A stretch of 11,376 bases of DNA, from NCBI GenBank assembly GCA_030749275.1, contig JASMKJ010000069.1, forward strand, positions 1 through 11,376, in the 5' to 3' direction. Of the stretch, positions 1 through 7,733 are shown in pieces (within the stretch, counting starts at the first letter, position 1; each line of letters begins with the position of its first letter). The translations under genes were made by a program, and so were the position numbers. The notes under the pieces were generated by a model. The model was not told the origin of the DNA. It was given only the letters and a program-made list of their open reading frames with translations, and did no database searches. The stretch is from Acidimicrobiales bacterium. GTDB lineage: Bacteria > Actinomycetota > Acidimicrobiia > Acidimicrobiales > Poriferisodalaceae.

Positions 1-1
1 T

Positions 2-1531
2 GCTGCGATGGCTTCCCGTCCACCGGTGATCACCGTGATGGGTCATGTCGACCATGGCAAGACCTTGTTGCTTGATCGTATTCGATCTTCAAACGTCGCA
101 GATGGAGAAGCCGGAGGCATAACTCAACACATTGGGGCTTATCAGGTTGAACGAAGTGGTCAACCGCTCACCTTCATCGATACCCCTGGCCACGCTGCGT
201 TCACCAGTATGCGTGCCCGAGGAGCCCGAGCGACCGACATCGTCATCCTTGTTGTCGCAGCCGATGACGGGGTAATGCCTCAAACCTTGGAAGCGATGGA
301 CCATGCGCGAGCGGCGGAGGTTCCCATAATTGTTGCGATCAACAAGATTGATCGTGAAGGCGCTGACCCAAATAAAGTCTTAGCTCAACTCGCCGAACGA
401 GACCTCATACCGGAGTCGTACGGTGGTGAAGTCATCACCGTGCCAGTATCAGCGATGACCGAGGAGGGTATCGACGACCTTTTGGACCAAATAATTTTGG
501 TCGCTGAACTTGAAGAGTTGCAGGCGACGTCAGACGGGCGGGCGCTGGGGATAGTGCTTGAAGCCAACCTCGACAAAGGAAGAGGCCCGGTAGCTACTGT
601 TCTCGTCCAACAGGGAACTCTTTCGGTTGGAGACCCGATGGTGGCCGGGGCTGCATGGGGAAGAGTTCGGGCAATGACAGACGATCGGGGTAACGCCGTA
701 ACTGAAGCGGGACCTTCTGCGCCCATTGAAGTATTGGGGCTTTCAGAGGTCCCAAGATCCGGTGACATGTTCACTGTGGCACCCGACGAAAAGACCGCGA
801 GTCGCGTGGCAGACACACGAGAACACTGGCAACGTCAGGCCAGCATGGCTACAGCATCTTCGTCGGGGAGCGGGGGAGCGAAGCTTGAGGATATTTTCAA
901 ACAAATTCAGGCAGGTGAAGCGACTACCCTCAACCTGGTTCTCAAAGCGGATGTTCACGGCTCCCTTGAAGCGGTGACCGAAAGCTTGCAAAAACTTGAA
1001 CGCGACGACGTCAAGCTGTCTTTTGTGAGTCGAGGCGTTGGCGGGGTCAACGAGAACGACGTCCAACTGGCAGTTGCATCTAACGCCACGATCTTGGGGT
1101 TCAACGTTCGCCCCGACCGAAAAGCTCGCGAAACTGCCGAAAGCGAAAACGTCGAGATTCGCCTCTACGAAATCATTTACCAACTTCTCGAAGATATTGA
1201 GAACGCGATGCTAGGCATGCTCGAGCCCGAATTCGAAGAAATTGTCATGGGTGAGGCTCAAGTGCGACAGGTATTTCGGATTTCGGGGGTTGGCCCGATT
1301 GCGGGTTGTTTTGTCGAAAACGGAACGATTGGTGATGGAGCTAAAGTCAGGTTCTTGCGCGAAGGAACCATTATCTGGAAAGGCGAGGTTGCCTCACTGC
1401 GCCACTTCCAAGACCCGGTCAGCCAGGTGACGGCCGGGATGGAGTGCGGGATCGGCTTATCGGACTTCACAGATCTAAAAGAAGGCGATGTGATCGAAAC
1501 GTATGACGAGCGAGAGATCCCAATCGCATAG
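2..1531 (+). CDS. infB: Translation initiation factor IF-2, 3' part (5' end outside window)
   Basis: IF2 is the cytoplasmic GTPase that places initiator fMet-tRNA on the 30S subunit and promotes subunit joining. The frame is open to the left edge, and the first Met (base 8) lies only about ten residues before the G domain, so it is an internal Met and the N-terminal region lies outside the window. Counting from that Met, the G domain shows G1 GHVDHGKT (12-19), switch [10 protein letters not shown] (37-45), G3 DTPGH (58-62), G4 NKID (112-115) and G5 SAM (148-150). Domain II follows (about 175-260), then a Ser/Gly-rich linker (280-290), the C1 domain (about 305-395) and the fMet-tRNA-binding C2 domain (about 415-500), which ends in the TAGMECG element. 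All GTPase motifs are intact. rbfA begins 35 bases downstream, as in many bacteria, where the two form part of a translation operon. Identity is certain. Confidence 0.97.
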   Translation, partial: AAMASRPPVITVMGHVDHGKTLLLDRIRSSNVADGEAGGITQHIGAYQVERSGQPLTFIDTPGHAAFTSMRARGARATDIVILVVAADDGVMPQTLEAMDHARAAEVPIIVAINKIDREGADPNKVLAQLAERDLIPESYGGEVITVPVSAMTEEGIDDLLDQIILVAELEELQATSDGRALGIVLEANLDKGRGPVATVLVQQGTLSVGDPMVAGAAWGRVRAMTDDRGNAVTEAGPSAPIEVLGLSEVPRSGDMFTVAPDEKTASRVADTREHWQRQASMATASSSGSGGAKLEDIFKQIQAGEATTLNLVLKADVHGSLEAVTESLQKLERDDVKLSFVSRGVGGVNENDVQLAVASNATILGFNVRPDRKARETAESENVEIRLYEIIYQLLEDIENAMLGMLEPEFEEIVMGEAQVRQVFRISGVGPIAGCFVENGTIGDGAKVRFLREGTIIWKGEVASLRHFQDPVSQVTAGMECGIGLSDFTDLKEGDVIETYDEREIPIA

Positions 1532-1566
1532 CGACTGAACAACACGGTCGACTCGGAGGCTGCTGA

Positions 1567-1968
1567 ATGGGCAACAAACGGGGGCGCCAGCGCCGAAACG
1601 GACAGAACTACCAGCGAACTGACCGCGTTTCAGGGTTAATTAGGGAAATAGTCGCCAGCGAGCTGGAACGAATCGACGACCCTCAACTCTTTTTGGTGTC
1701 GGTAACAGGTGTTGATGTTGACCGAGAATTAGCTCACGCGACTATTTGGTTTCAGGTGCCTGACGAAGATGACTTAGAAGAAGTAGTCGAAGCGCTTGAG
1801 CATCAGCGGCAAAGGATTCAGCAAGCGCTGGCCCGCCAGTCGAGAATGCGCCGCACCCCGACCATCCATTTCGTTCCTGATACGTCGGCCCAGGAAGCGG
1901 GACGCATCGAGTCTATTTTGGAACAACTTGGAATGACTGACTCTGAGACGCGACCTGAAACTGATTGA
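1567..1968 (+). CDS. rbfA: 30S ribosome-binding factor RbfA
   Basis: RbfA is a cold-shock-associated assembly factor that binds the immature 30S subunit near the 5' helix of 16S rRNA and helps processing. The product is 133 residues, within the family range. It has a basic N-terminus (1-20), a helix RVSGLIREIVASELERI (20-36), the DP plus beta-strand segment around VSVTGVDVDRELAHATIWF (44-62) and a final helix/strand with RRTPTIHFVPD (95-105). Together these match the single KH-like fold of RbfA. The C-terminal 15 residues are acidic and probably flexible. The ATG is preceded by a clear GGAGG (1555-1559) seven bases upstream, which fixes the start. It sits between infB and truB, its usual neighbourhood, and its TGA shares one base with the truB ATG, suggesting coupled translation. 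Confidence 0.93.
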   Translation: MGNKRGRQRRNGQNYQRTDRVSGLIREIVASELERIDDPQLFLVSVTGVDVDRELAHATIWFQVPDEDDLEEVVEALEHQRQRIQQALARQSRMRRTPTIHFVPDTSAQEAGRIESILEQLGMTDSETRPETD

Positions 1969-2831
1969 TGGCACGCAAACCCCCGACCGTTCATGGGATG
2001 GCACTCATAGACAAACCAGCTGGGATGACCTCACACGACGTTGTCGCGAAATTAAGGAAGCGATTCAGCGAACGACGCATCGGTCACGCCGGCACCTTGG
2101 ACCCCGAAGCTACCGGCCTTCTCGTTGTCGGGATCGGGAATGCCACCAGACTCCTGCGCTTTGCATCGGCCTCATATAAGACATACGAGGTGGAGATAGT
2201 TCTCGGAAGTGAGACGAATACCCTTGACGCATCAGGCGAAGTCGTTGCTCAACATCAAATGTCAGTGGGGGCTGAACAAGTTAGGGCTGCCGCCAGAACG
2301 CTAACGGGTCAGATTGAGCAGGTGCCGCCGATGGTCTCAGCGCGTCGGGTAGGTGGTCGACGACTTCATGAAATTGCCCGCGAAGGATTAGTAGTAGATC
2401 GAGAACCACACCCGGTGACTGTCACGAGCTTTGAAATTCAATCGACTGCAGATCCATTGGTGTGGCGGGCCGTAGTCGATTGCTCCGCAGGTACCTATAT
2501 CAGAACCTTGGCCGCTGATCTCGGAGTGGCGCTTGGCGGAGGTGCTCATATACGCAACTTGCGCAGAACTCGAAGCGGTCACTACGGAATTGGAGACTGC
2601 GGCACAATCGATGAGTCGCCGCTCCTGCCGGTTATCGAACTGACCCGAGGAATGGCCCAAATTGTGCTGAGTGACCATGAAATTTCATTGGTACAAAATG
2701 GTGGCAGACTCAAACTGAATCGCGTTCAGGGCGAGGGTCCATGGGCTTTGGTGGATTCCTCTCAGAATTTGGTGGCGGTGCATGAGAAGCGAGACGGCAA
2801 CGTGGTTGTTGGAGTTGTAATACCGAAATGA
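1968..2831 (+). CDS. truB: tRNA pseudouridine(55) synthase TruB
   Basis: TruB converts U55 of the tRNA T-loop to pseudouridine. The 287-residue product opens with the family motif LIDKPAGMTSHDVV (13-26) and then has RIGHAGTLDPEATG (37-50), in which Asp45 of GTLDP is the expected catalytic nucleophile. SYKTYEVEIVLG (69-80) supplies the conserved active-site Tyr, and DCSAGTYIRTLAADLG (171-186) is the second core motif. The C-terminal 50 residues (about 235-287) resemble the small PUA-like domain of actinobacterial TruB. I chose the ATG at 1968, which overlaps the rbfA stop as TGATG. A TTG at 1965 is also in frame and would add one residue. No strong Shine-Dalgarno is visible, which fits translational coupling to rbfA. 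In many actinobacteria a DHH phosphoesterase gene separates rbfA from truB; here it is absent. Confidence 0.95.
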   Translation: MARKPPTVHGMALIDKPAGMTSHDVVAKLRKRFSERRIGHAGTLDPEATGLLVVGIGNATRLLRFASASYKTYEVEIVLGSETNTLDASGEVVAQHQMSVGAEQVRAAARTLTGQIEQVPPMVSARRVGGRRLHEIAREGLVVDREPHPVTVTSFEIQSTADPLVWRAVVDCSAGTYIRTLAADLGVALGGGAHIRNLRRTRSGHYGIGDCGTIDESPLLPVIELTRGMAQIVLSDHEISLVQNGGRLKLNRVQGEGPWALVDSSQNLVAVHEKRDGNVVVGVVIPK

Positions 2832-2906
2832 CACACAAAACTTGTAGCCAAAATTCAATGATAAATGTGAGTCGTTGTGGGGCTGCCTGGGCGGTAGTTT
2901 GAAGTT

Positions 2907-3851
2907 GTGGAGATCATTCGCGACCTGGCCTGGTCGCCCGCGTTGGAACAAGGCAGCGTAGTAACTGTCGGTGAATATGACGGTGTCCATCGAGGGCACC
3001 GCACCGTTGTAGCGGAGATGCACCGTATGGCAGCAGAACGCGGATGCGCGACAGCGGTCGTAACCTTCGACCGCCATCCAGCAACTGTCGTAAGACCTGA
3101 CACTGCACCGTTACTGCTGTGCGACCTGGAACACAAGCTAGAACTGCTTGCGGAAACAGGTGTCGACTACACCCTGGTTGTTGAATTCACAAAAGAACAA
3201 GCTCAGGTTCCCGCGGAGGTGTTTGCTCGGCAGATACTTGTCGACTGCTTGCAGGCACGCGCCGTGGTCGTCGGAGCCGATTTTCACTTTGGGAAGGGCC
3301 GGCGCGGCAACGTCGAAACTCTGAAAACGGTCGGAAATGAATGCGGTTATGAAGTTATAGGGCTGCCCTTAGTTAAACAGTTGACTGGCGAAGGGGAAGT
3401 TATTTCATCGACCTCAATACGAAATGCTTTGACTGATGGAGACGTGGAAAAAGCGCACCGCCTGTTGGGACGCCCTTTCGAAGTACGCGGTGTAGTCACC
3501 GTGGGAGATAGGCGGGGACGTACGATCGGCTTCCCCACAGCAAATTTGCCCACGACGACCGATCTACAAGTGCCATCGGATGGTGTCTATGCGGCGTGGT
3601 ACATCCGCGAAGATGGAACGCAGTACCCAGCTGCAGTGAACATCGGCAAGCGACCAACATTTTACGAAGACGCGGACAGGTCACTAATTGAGGCCCACTT
3701 GATTGGTTTTCGCGGTGACTTATACGGGGAATCAGCAAAGGTTCGGTTTGTCCGCAGGCTGCGAGCAGAACGAAAGTTCGAGGGCCTCGAACAGCTGAAA
3801 GAACAGCTTGCTAAAGATGTAGTCGATGCTGCTAAATGTCTTGATGAGTAA
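2907..3851 (+). CDS. ribF: Bifunctional riboflavin kinase / FMN adenylyltransferase
   Basis: RibF phosphorylates riboflavin to FMN and adenylates FMN to FAD. The 314-residue length is normal for the two-domain bacterial enzyme. The N-terminal nucleotidyltransferase domain (about 1-185) has GEYDGVHRGH (22-31) in place of the commoner GNFDGVHxGH, then FDRHP (54-58), VGADFHFGKGRRG (122-134) and ISSTSIR (166-172). The C-terminal kinase domain (about 188-312) has GDRRGRTIGFPTAN (200-213), which carries the PTAN signature, then DGVYAAW (225-231), AVNIGKRPTF (243-252) and a closing helical LRAERKF segment. The start is GTG at 2907; an in-frame TAG at 2895 excludes any earlier start. The ribosome-binding site is weak. 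The gene lies 75 bases after truB, its usual place in actinobacteria. I saw no convincing promoter or FMN riboswitch in that gap. Confidence 0.95.
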   Translation: MEIIRDLAWSPALEQGSVVTVGEYDGVHRGHRTVVAEMHRMAAERGCATAVVTFDRHPATVVRPDTAPLLLCDLEHKLELLAETGVDYTLVVEFTKEQAQVPAEVFARQILVDCLQARAVVVGADFHFGKGRRGNVETLKTVGNECGYEVIGLPLVKQLTGEGEVISSTSIRNALTDGDVEKAHRLLGRPFEVRGVVTVGDRRGRTIGFPTANLPTTTDLQVPSDGVYAAWYIREDGTQYPAAVNIGKRPTFYEDADRSLIEAHLIGFRGDLYGESAKVRFVRRLRAERKFEGLEQLKEQLAKDVVDAAKCLDE

Positions 3852-3892
3852 CTCATCACCACAGGTGGCCCTGCAATAACAGCGAACTTGGC

Positions 3893-3901
3893 TGTTAGAA
3901 T
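3893..3901 (+). promoter_or_regulatory. Candidate extended -10 promoter for rpsO
   Basis: The bases read TG, one spacer base, then TAGAAT, which matches five of six positions of the TATAAT -10 box and has the extended TGn element. No good -35 box is visible at 16-18 bases upstream, which extended -10 promoters often tolerate. Transcription would start near 3908, giving an rpsO leader of roughly 80 bases. The -10 element overlaps the 3' arm of an inverted repeat (TAACAGC 3877-3883, GCTGTTA 3891-3897) that could be an operator or a weak hairpin at the end of ribF. The call rests on sequence resemblance only. Confidence 0.4.
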
Positions 3902-3906
3902 GCTCA

Positions 3907-3933
3907 GTGGCGCGTATCGCTCGCGCCGGCCAC
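3907..3933 (+). promoter_or_regulatory. GC-rich hairpin in the rpsO leader, possible S15 autoregulatory element
   Basis: GGCGCG (3909-3914) and CGCGCC (3922-3927) are perfect complements around a seven-base loop. An alternative fold pairs GTGGC (3907-3911) with GCCAC (3929-3933) and a short inner stem. The element lies about 55 bases before the rpsO ATG, just after the putative transcription start. In several phyla S15 represses its own mRNA by binding a structured leader that mimics its 16S rRNA site, so the position is suggestive. Whether this particular RNA binds S15 is inference. Confidence 0.35.
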
Positions 3934-3986
3934 ACAGTCGCAATACCCACTACCCAGCGGCACGAAGTTGTATATCAAGGAAAAAT

Positions 3987-4244
3987 ATGGCCGAGAAATC
4001 CGACACCATGGCAGCGCACCGACAGCACGACACCGACACAGGTTCACCAGAAGTACAAGTTGCGCTGCTAACCGACCGGATCAACGATCTCACTGAACAT
4101 TTGCAGACCCATCAAAAGGACCACCACAGCAGGCGTGGCTTACTTAAGCTCGTAGGTCGCCGCCGACGACTATTGAACTATCTCGACAATAACGACGTTG
4201 AGCGCTACCGAGCGCTAATTGCAAAACTCGGTTTACGTCGCTGA
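3987..4244 (+). CDS. rpsO: 30S ribosomal protein S15
   Basis: S15 binds the central domain of 16S rRNA early in 30S assembly and takes part in a bridge to 23S rRNA. The 85-residue product is close to the usual 85-90. It carries the family hallmarks [15 protein letters not shown] (18-32), [10 protein letters not shown] (44-53), which contacts rRNA, and [11 protein letters not shown] (56-66), with the C-terminus ending GLRR. The start is ATG at 3987, preceded by AAGGA (3977-3981). An open frame continues back to an ATG at 3888, but the extra 33 residues would read through the putative promoter and leader and do not resemble S15. The gene is followed by pnp, the near-universal pairing of these two genes. 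Confidence 0.96.
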   Translation: MAEKSDTMAAHRQHDTDTGSPEVQVALLTDRINDLTEHLQTHQKDHHSRRGLLKLVGRRRRLLNYLDNNDVERYRALIAKLGLRR

Positions 4245-4250
4245 ATAACG

Positions 4251-4355
4251 CTAGCGACCTCCTGGTTGCTAGTTGTATTCACGACTGAGGCTCACAAATC
4301 AAATTGCAAAGCAATTGGTTGTCGTCGCTCCCTCGCCATACGGGAGTGAGCGGCG
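4251..4355 (+). promoter_or_regulatory. Three consecutive hairpins in the rpsO-pnp spacer
   Basis: Three stem-loops fill the 170-base spacer. The first is CTAGCGACC (4251-4259) with GGTTGCTAG (4264-4272), a nine-pair stem with one G-U and a four-base loop; no U-run follows, so it is a poor intrinsic terminator. The second is AATTGC (4302-4307) with GCAATT (4311-4316), which can be extended outward with bulges. The third is CGTCGCTC (4323-4330) with GAGCGGCG (4348-4355), enclosing further CTC/GAG and CC/GG pairs. In E. coli and Streptomyces the rpsO-pnp spacer forms a stem cut by RNase III, and PNPase then represses its own mRNA. The layout here suggests a similar processing and control region. 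I see nothing coding in the spacer. Confidence 0.5.
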
Positions 4356-4414
4356 TCTACCAACTGAATGCAAATTATGGCGAGAACGTCTCGCCGAAGG
4401 AGTAGAAGAAAATC

Positions 4415-6844
4415 ATGGCTGATGCCATATCCGTATCGGGTCCCATTTCAGGTACCGATAAAACCCTTTCATTTGAAACCGGCAAGTTGGCGGGACTTTC
4501 GAATGGAGCCGTAACAGCGAAAATAGGTTCCACTCAGGTCTTAGTCACCGCTACCGCATCGAGTAAACCTCGTGACGGTGCCGATTTCTTCCCACTAACA
4601 GTCGACATTGAGGAAAGAATGTACGCCGCCGGACGAATTCCCGGATCGTTTTTCCGCCGAGAGGGCCGCGCCTCAGATGACGCGATTCTCGCTTGTCGAC
4701 TCATCGACCGGCCACTGCGCCCCAACTTCCCATCTGAATATCGGCACGAGACACATGTCGTGGGAACCATTCTTGGCGTAGACGGCGAAAATCAATATGA
4801 CGTAATTGCCCTGAACGGTGCCTCAGCAGCTCTCTGGGTCAGCGGGATACCGTTCGAATCTCCTATTGCCGCGGTTCGTATCGCCTACAGCACAGATGGT
4901 TCATGGATACCGTTCCCGACGTACCAAGAAGGCGAAGAGTCAACATTCGAAATGGTCGTCGCAGGTCGACAGCTTGACAACGGTGATATTGCCATCATGA
5001 TGGTTGAAGCCGGGGGCACTGAACGAGCCTTCGAGTACTACGACGATGGTGCACCTAAGGTCACAGAAGAAGTCCTGGCCGATGGTCTTGAAGCGTCAAA
5101 ACAGTGGATCGACGATGTTATAGAACTACAAAAATCGTTGCGGTCCAACGTGGGTGACATCGAACAGATCGAATGGGTTCGAAGCGCCGATTACAGCGAC
5201 GAAATCCTGGAACGAGTCCGTTCTGTGGCAACTCCGAAATTGACCGAAGTAATGGCAATCGCCGACAAGGCAGATCGCGAAGCCCGTCAAGATGAAGTGA
5301 CGGCGGAGATCCGTTCTCAGCTAGAAGAAGAATTCTCTGAAACAGCAGATTCAGAAAAACAAATAGGCGCAGCGGTACGTTCAGTCACTAAGGAAATTGT
5401 TCGTCGACGAATCGTGGAAGATGGCTTTCGCATCGATGGTCGAGCAACTGACGAAGTGCGTCCGTTATCCGCTGAAGTCGCGTATGTGGGTGACACCGCT
5501 CATGGCTCCGGTTTGTTTCAGCGGGGCGAAACCCAAGTATTAAACGTCACAACACTTGGCATGAGTCGCATGGAACAGTTGATTGACACGCTGAATCCGA
5601 ACGACCGGAAGCGTTACATGCACCACTACAACTTTCCGCCTTTCTCCACGGGCGAGGCAGGCTTTATGCGCGGCCCGAAGCGCCGAGAAATTGGTCACGG
5701 GGCGTTAGCGGAGAGAGCGTTATTGCCGGCGATTCCCTCGAAGGAAACCTTTCCTTACACCCTCCGTTTAGTTTCAGATGTCTTGTCATCTAATGGTTCG
5801 ACATCTATGGGTTCGGTGTGCGCTTCATCGCTCTCGCTGATGGATGCTGGAGTCCCCATCCGAAGCCATGTTTCTGGAATTGCGATGGGCTTGGTCTATG
5901 CCGAAGGTAAATATGTCACTCTTACCGACATCTTGGGTGCAGAAGACGCCTTCGGAGATATGGACTTCAAGATCGCTGGAACCGAAGATGCCATCACAGC
6001 TCTTCAGTTGGATACCAAGATTGACGGTATCCCGGCCGAAGTTCTTGCTCAGGCTCTAGCGCAGGCGCGAGATGCCAGGATGCAAATACTGGCAGTTATG
6101 AACGACGCGATCTCCGAACCTCGGGCCGATGTAGGAGGCAACGCTCCGAAAATTGTCAGTTTCGAGATACCAATCGACAAGATCGGAGAAGTTATTGGCC
6201 CGAGAGGAAAGGTCATAAACACCATCCAAGAAGAAACCGGAGCAGATATTTCTGTCGACGATGACGGCACCGTTGGAGTTGTCAGCATCGGCTCGCCTGA
6301 CCGTGAAAAGGTCGTCGAGGCCGAGCGTCAAGTTCGACTAATCGTCAATCCACCGACTGCTGATGTCGGAGCAGAATATGAGGGTCGTGTAGTCAACATC
6401 ACGAAATTCGGTGCATTCGTCAATATCTTGCCGGGGACGGACGGGCTTTTGCATATCAGCAAACTTGGAGGCGATCGGCGGCTTGACAAGGTCGAAGAGG
6501 TACTGAATGTAGGCGATGCAGTGCAGGTACTAGTTGACGACATTGATCCGAATGGGAAACTTTCGCTATCGATGGTGGGCGATGCCGCAGCTCAAAATGA
6601 TGGTCAACCCAAGGAAGTCACCACCAGTTCGTCCTCCGATGATCAGGTCGAAACAGCTTCACCGGCGGACCAAGAAGATGCTGGTGAAAGTTCTTCGAGT
6701 GACGAAAATGATTCATCAACAGCGCGAGAATACGTGTCATTTGAAGAACATTTTTCTGAGACAGCCAAAGGTCTCTATGGCGATATGGGCCCCGAACCAA
6801 AAGATGACGGACGAGGTCGCCGTCGCCGACGAAGTCGCCGGTAA
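4415..6844 (+). CDS. pnp: Polynucleotide phosphorylase (polyribonucleotide nucleotidyltransferase)
   Basis: PNPase degrades RNA 3' to 5' by phosphorolysis and can also add nucleotides. Actinobacterial members have been studied as guanosine pentaphosphate synthetase (GpsI). The first RNase PH core (about 10-150) has SFFRREGR (78-85). An all-helical domain follows (about 245-335). The catalytic second RNase PH core (about 345-560) has Asp511, Asp517 and Lys519 in EDAFGDMDFK, matching the E. coli active-site Asp486, Asp492 and Lys494. A KH domain (about 579-640) has the GPRG loop (595-598), and an S1 domain spans about 652-721. The final 88 residues are an acidic Ser/Asp/Glu-rich stretch ending in an Arg-rich tail, which makes the protein 809 residues against the more usual 700-750. 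The ATG follows AAGGAG (4397-4402), about 12 bases upstream. It is probably co-transcribed with rpsO and ends at a terminator. Confidence 0.97.
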   Translation: MADAISVSGPISGTDKTLSFETGKLAGLSNGAVTAKIGSTQVLVTATASSKPRDGADFFPLTVDIEERMYAAGRIPGSFFRREGRASDDAILACRLIDRPLRPNFPSEYRHETHVVGTILGVDGENQYDVIALNGASAALWVSGIPFESPIAAVRIAYSTDGSWIPFPTYQEGEESTFEMVVAGRQLDNGDIAIMMVEAGGTERAFEYYDDGAPKVTEEVLADGLEASKQWIDDVIELQKSLRSNVGDIEQIEWVRSADYSDEILERVRSVATPKLTEVMAIADKADREARQDEVTAEIRSQLEEEFSETADSEKQIGAAVRSVTKEIVRRRIVEDGFRIDGRATDEVRPLSAEVAYVGDTAHGSGLFQRGETQVLNVTTLGMSRMEQLIDTLNPNDRKRYMHHYNFPPFSTGEAGFMRGPKRREIGHGALAERALLPAIPSKETFPYTLRLVSDVLSSNGSTSMGSVCASSLSLMDAGVPIRSHVSGIAMGLVYAEGKYVTLTDILGAEDAFGDMDFKIAGTEDAITALQLDTKIDGIPAEVLAQALAQARDARMQILAVMNDAISEPRADVGGNAPKIVSFEIPIDKIGEVIGPRGKVINTIQEETGADISVDDDGTVGVVSIGSPDREKVVEAERQVRLIVNPPTADVGAEYEGRVVNITKFGAFVNILPGTDGLLHISKLGGDRRLDKVEEVLNVGDAVQVLVDDIDPNGKLSLSMVGDAAAQNDGQPKEVTTSSSSDDQVETASPADQEDAGESSSSDENDSSTAREYVSFEEHFSETAKGLYGDMGPEPKDDGRGRRRRRSRR

Positions 6845-6894
6845 CGACTTGTCTCTATGAAAGAGTGCTTATTTTGAAATAGATGCTCCGACTG

Positions 6895-6937
6895 TGAGCC
6901 CTGTACTCCAGAATGGAGGCAGGGCTCATTACGTTTT
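6895..6937 (+). terminator. Intrinsic terminator after pnp
   Basis: TGAGCCCTG (6895-6903) pairs perfectly with CAGGGCTCA (6920-6928). Inside, CTCC (6906-6909) pairs with GGAG (6915-6918) around the loop AGAAT, leaving only a small internal bulge. TTACGTTTT follows (6929-6937). The stem of 13 pairs and the T-rich tail, 50 bases after the pnp stop, make this a good Rho-independent terminator. It lies only 25 bases before the dapB start, so it also separates dapB from pnp transcription unless there is read-through or attenuation. Confidence 0.75.
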
Positions 6938-6962
6938 GAGATCTATAGAAGGGACTGCATTT

Positions 6963-7730
6963 ATGCGAGTAGTAGTCGTAGGTTCAGCTGGCCGAATGGG
7001 TTCAGCAGTTTGTGAAGCAGTCGCCGCGGACCAAGAATTAGAGCTCGTTGCAGCCGTCGACCCGGCGTCAGGAGAGCTTCAAGACCCTACAGGTACGGTT
7101 ACCGTGAGTAATTCCTTGGATGAACTAGATTCATCAACGGTGGATGTCATGGTTGACTTCACGATCGCGGAAGCAGCTCGGTCAAATATCGCATGGTGTG
7201 CGAACAACCAAGTTCATGCAGTTGTCGGCACCAGTGGACTGAACGACAGCGACTTAGCCACCTTTAGAGAGATATTCACCACAAGCAACTGTCTCATTGC
7301 GCCCAACTTCGCGATAGGAGCCGTTCTGTTAATGCGATTTGCCGAAATGGCTGCGCCCTTCTTCCCAACGGCAGAAATCATCGAGCTGCATCACGACGGA
7401 AAGGTCGATGCCCCGTCAGGAACAGCGATGCGAACGTTGGAGCGGATGGCAGAAGCATCCGACGAATGGGGAGACGACCCGACCGAAACGGTAATTCTGC
7501 CCGGCGCGCGAGGAGCACTTGGAGCTGGTGGCATACCAGTCCATTCAGTTCGACTAAGAGGTCTAGTAGCGCACCAAGAGGTGCTCTTAGGAACTGAGGG
7601 AGAAACCCTCACTCTTCGACACGACAGCTTGGATAGGGGATCGTTCATGGGAGGGGTCGTTCTCGGCTGCAAGCTCATTGATGAACATCCTGGGGTGACA
7701 CTTGGCCTCGATTCGTACCTAGGGATCTGA
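6963..7730 (+). CDS. dapB: 4-hydroxy-tetrahydrodipicolinate reductase
   Basis: DapB reduces 4-hydroxy-tetrahydrodipicolinate with NAD(P)H in the diaminopimelate/lysine pathway, which feeds peptidoglycan. The 255-residue product has the Rossmann loop GSAGRMG (7-13), VGTSG (88-92), APNFAIG (113-119) and the DapB signature ELHHDGKVDAPSGTA (141-155), with His143, His144 and Lys147 at the active site. It ends in the typical GLDSYLGI. I chose the ATG at 6963: it has GAAGGG (6948-6953) just upstream and starts exactly at the first beta strand of the Rossmann fold. An ATG-like extension back to 6894 would translate the terminator hairpin and is unlikely. No clear promoter is visible between the terminator and the start. 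dapA does not follow; a sugar kinase gene starts three bases after the stop. Confidence 0.95.
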   Translation: MRVVVVGSAGRMGSAVCEAVAADQELELVAAVDPASGELQDPTGTVTVSNSLDELDSSTVDVMVDFTIAEAARSNIAWCANNQVHAVVGTSGLNDSDLATFREIFTTSNCLIAPNFAIGAVLLMRFAEMAAPFFPTAEIIELHHDGKVDAPSGTAMRTLERMAEASDEWGDDPTETVILPGARGALGAGGIPVHSVRLRGLVAHQEVLLGTEGETLTLRHDSLDRGSFMGGVVLGCKLIDEHPGVTLGLDSYLGI

Positions 7731-7733
7731 ACC

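Noticed and set aside
8..10. ATG at base 8 as the true infB start
   Set aside because: The frame is open to the window edge and IF2 always has N-terminal sequence before the G domain, so this is an internal Met.
743..1183. Long antisense open frames inside infB, and similar ones inside pnp, ribF, dapB and the acyl-CoA ligase
   Set aside because: Their translations show no recognisable family, they have no ribosome-binding sites, and they lie opposite strongly conserved coding sequence; they are shadow frames.
2832..2906. FMN riboswitch or promoter in the truB-ribF gap
   Set aside because: The 75-base gap is too short for an FMN riboswitch, shows none of its conserved pairing, and the TTGTAG/GATAAA boxes are wrongly spaced.
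3888..3986. An ATG at 3888 in frame with rpsO that would lengthen S15 by 33 residues
   Set aside because: The extra residues are unlike S15, overlap the candidate -10 box and leader hairpin, and the ATG at 3987 has a good AAGGA and gives a normal-length protein.
6814..6841. Short GTCGCC-like repeats at the end of pnp
   Set aside because: They encode the Arg-rich tail and are explained by codon repetition, not by a separate repeat element.
6874..6902. TTGAAA at 6874 as a -35 box for dapB
   Set aside because: No acceptable -10 hexamer lies 16-18 bases downstream, and any transcript would run straight into the terminator.
6894..6962. An upstream GTG start for dapB
   Set aside because: It would translate the terminator hairpin and place 23 unrelated residues before the Rossmann fold; the ATG at 6963 has its own GAAGGG.
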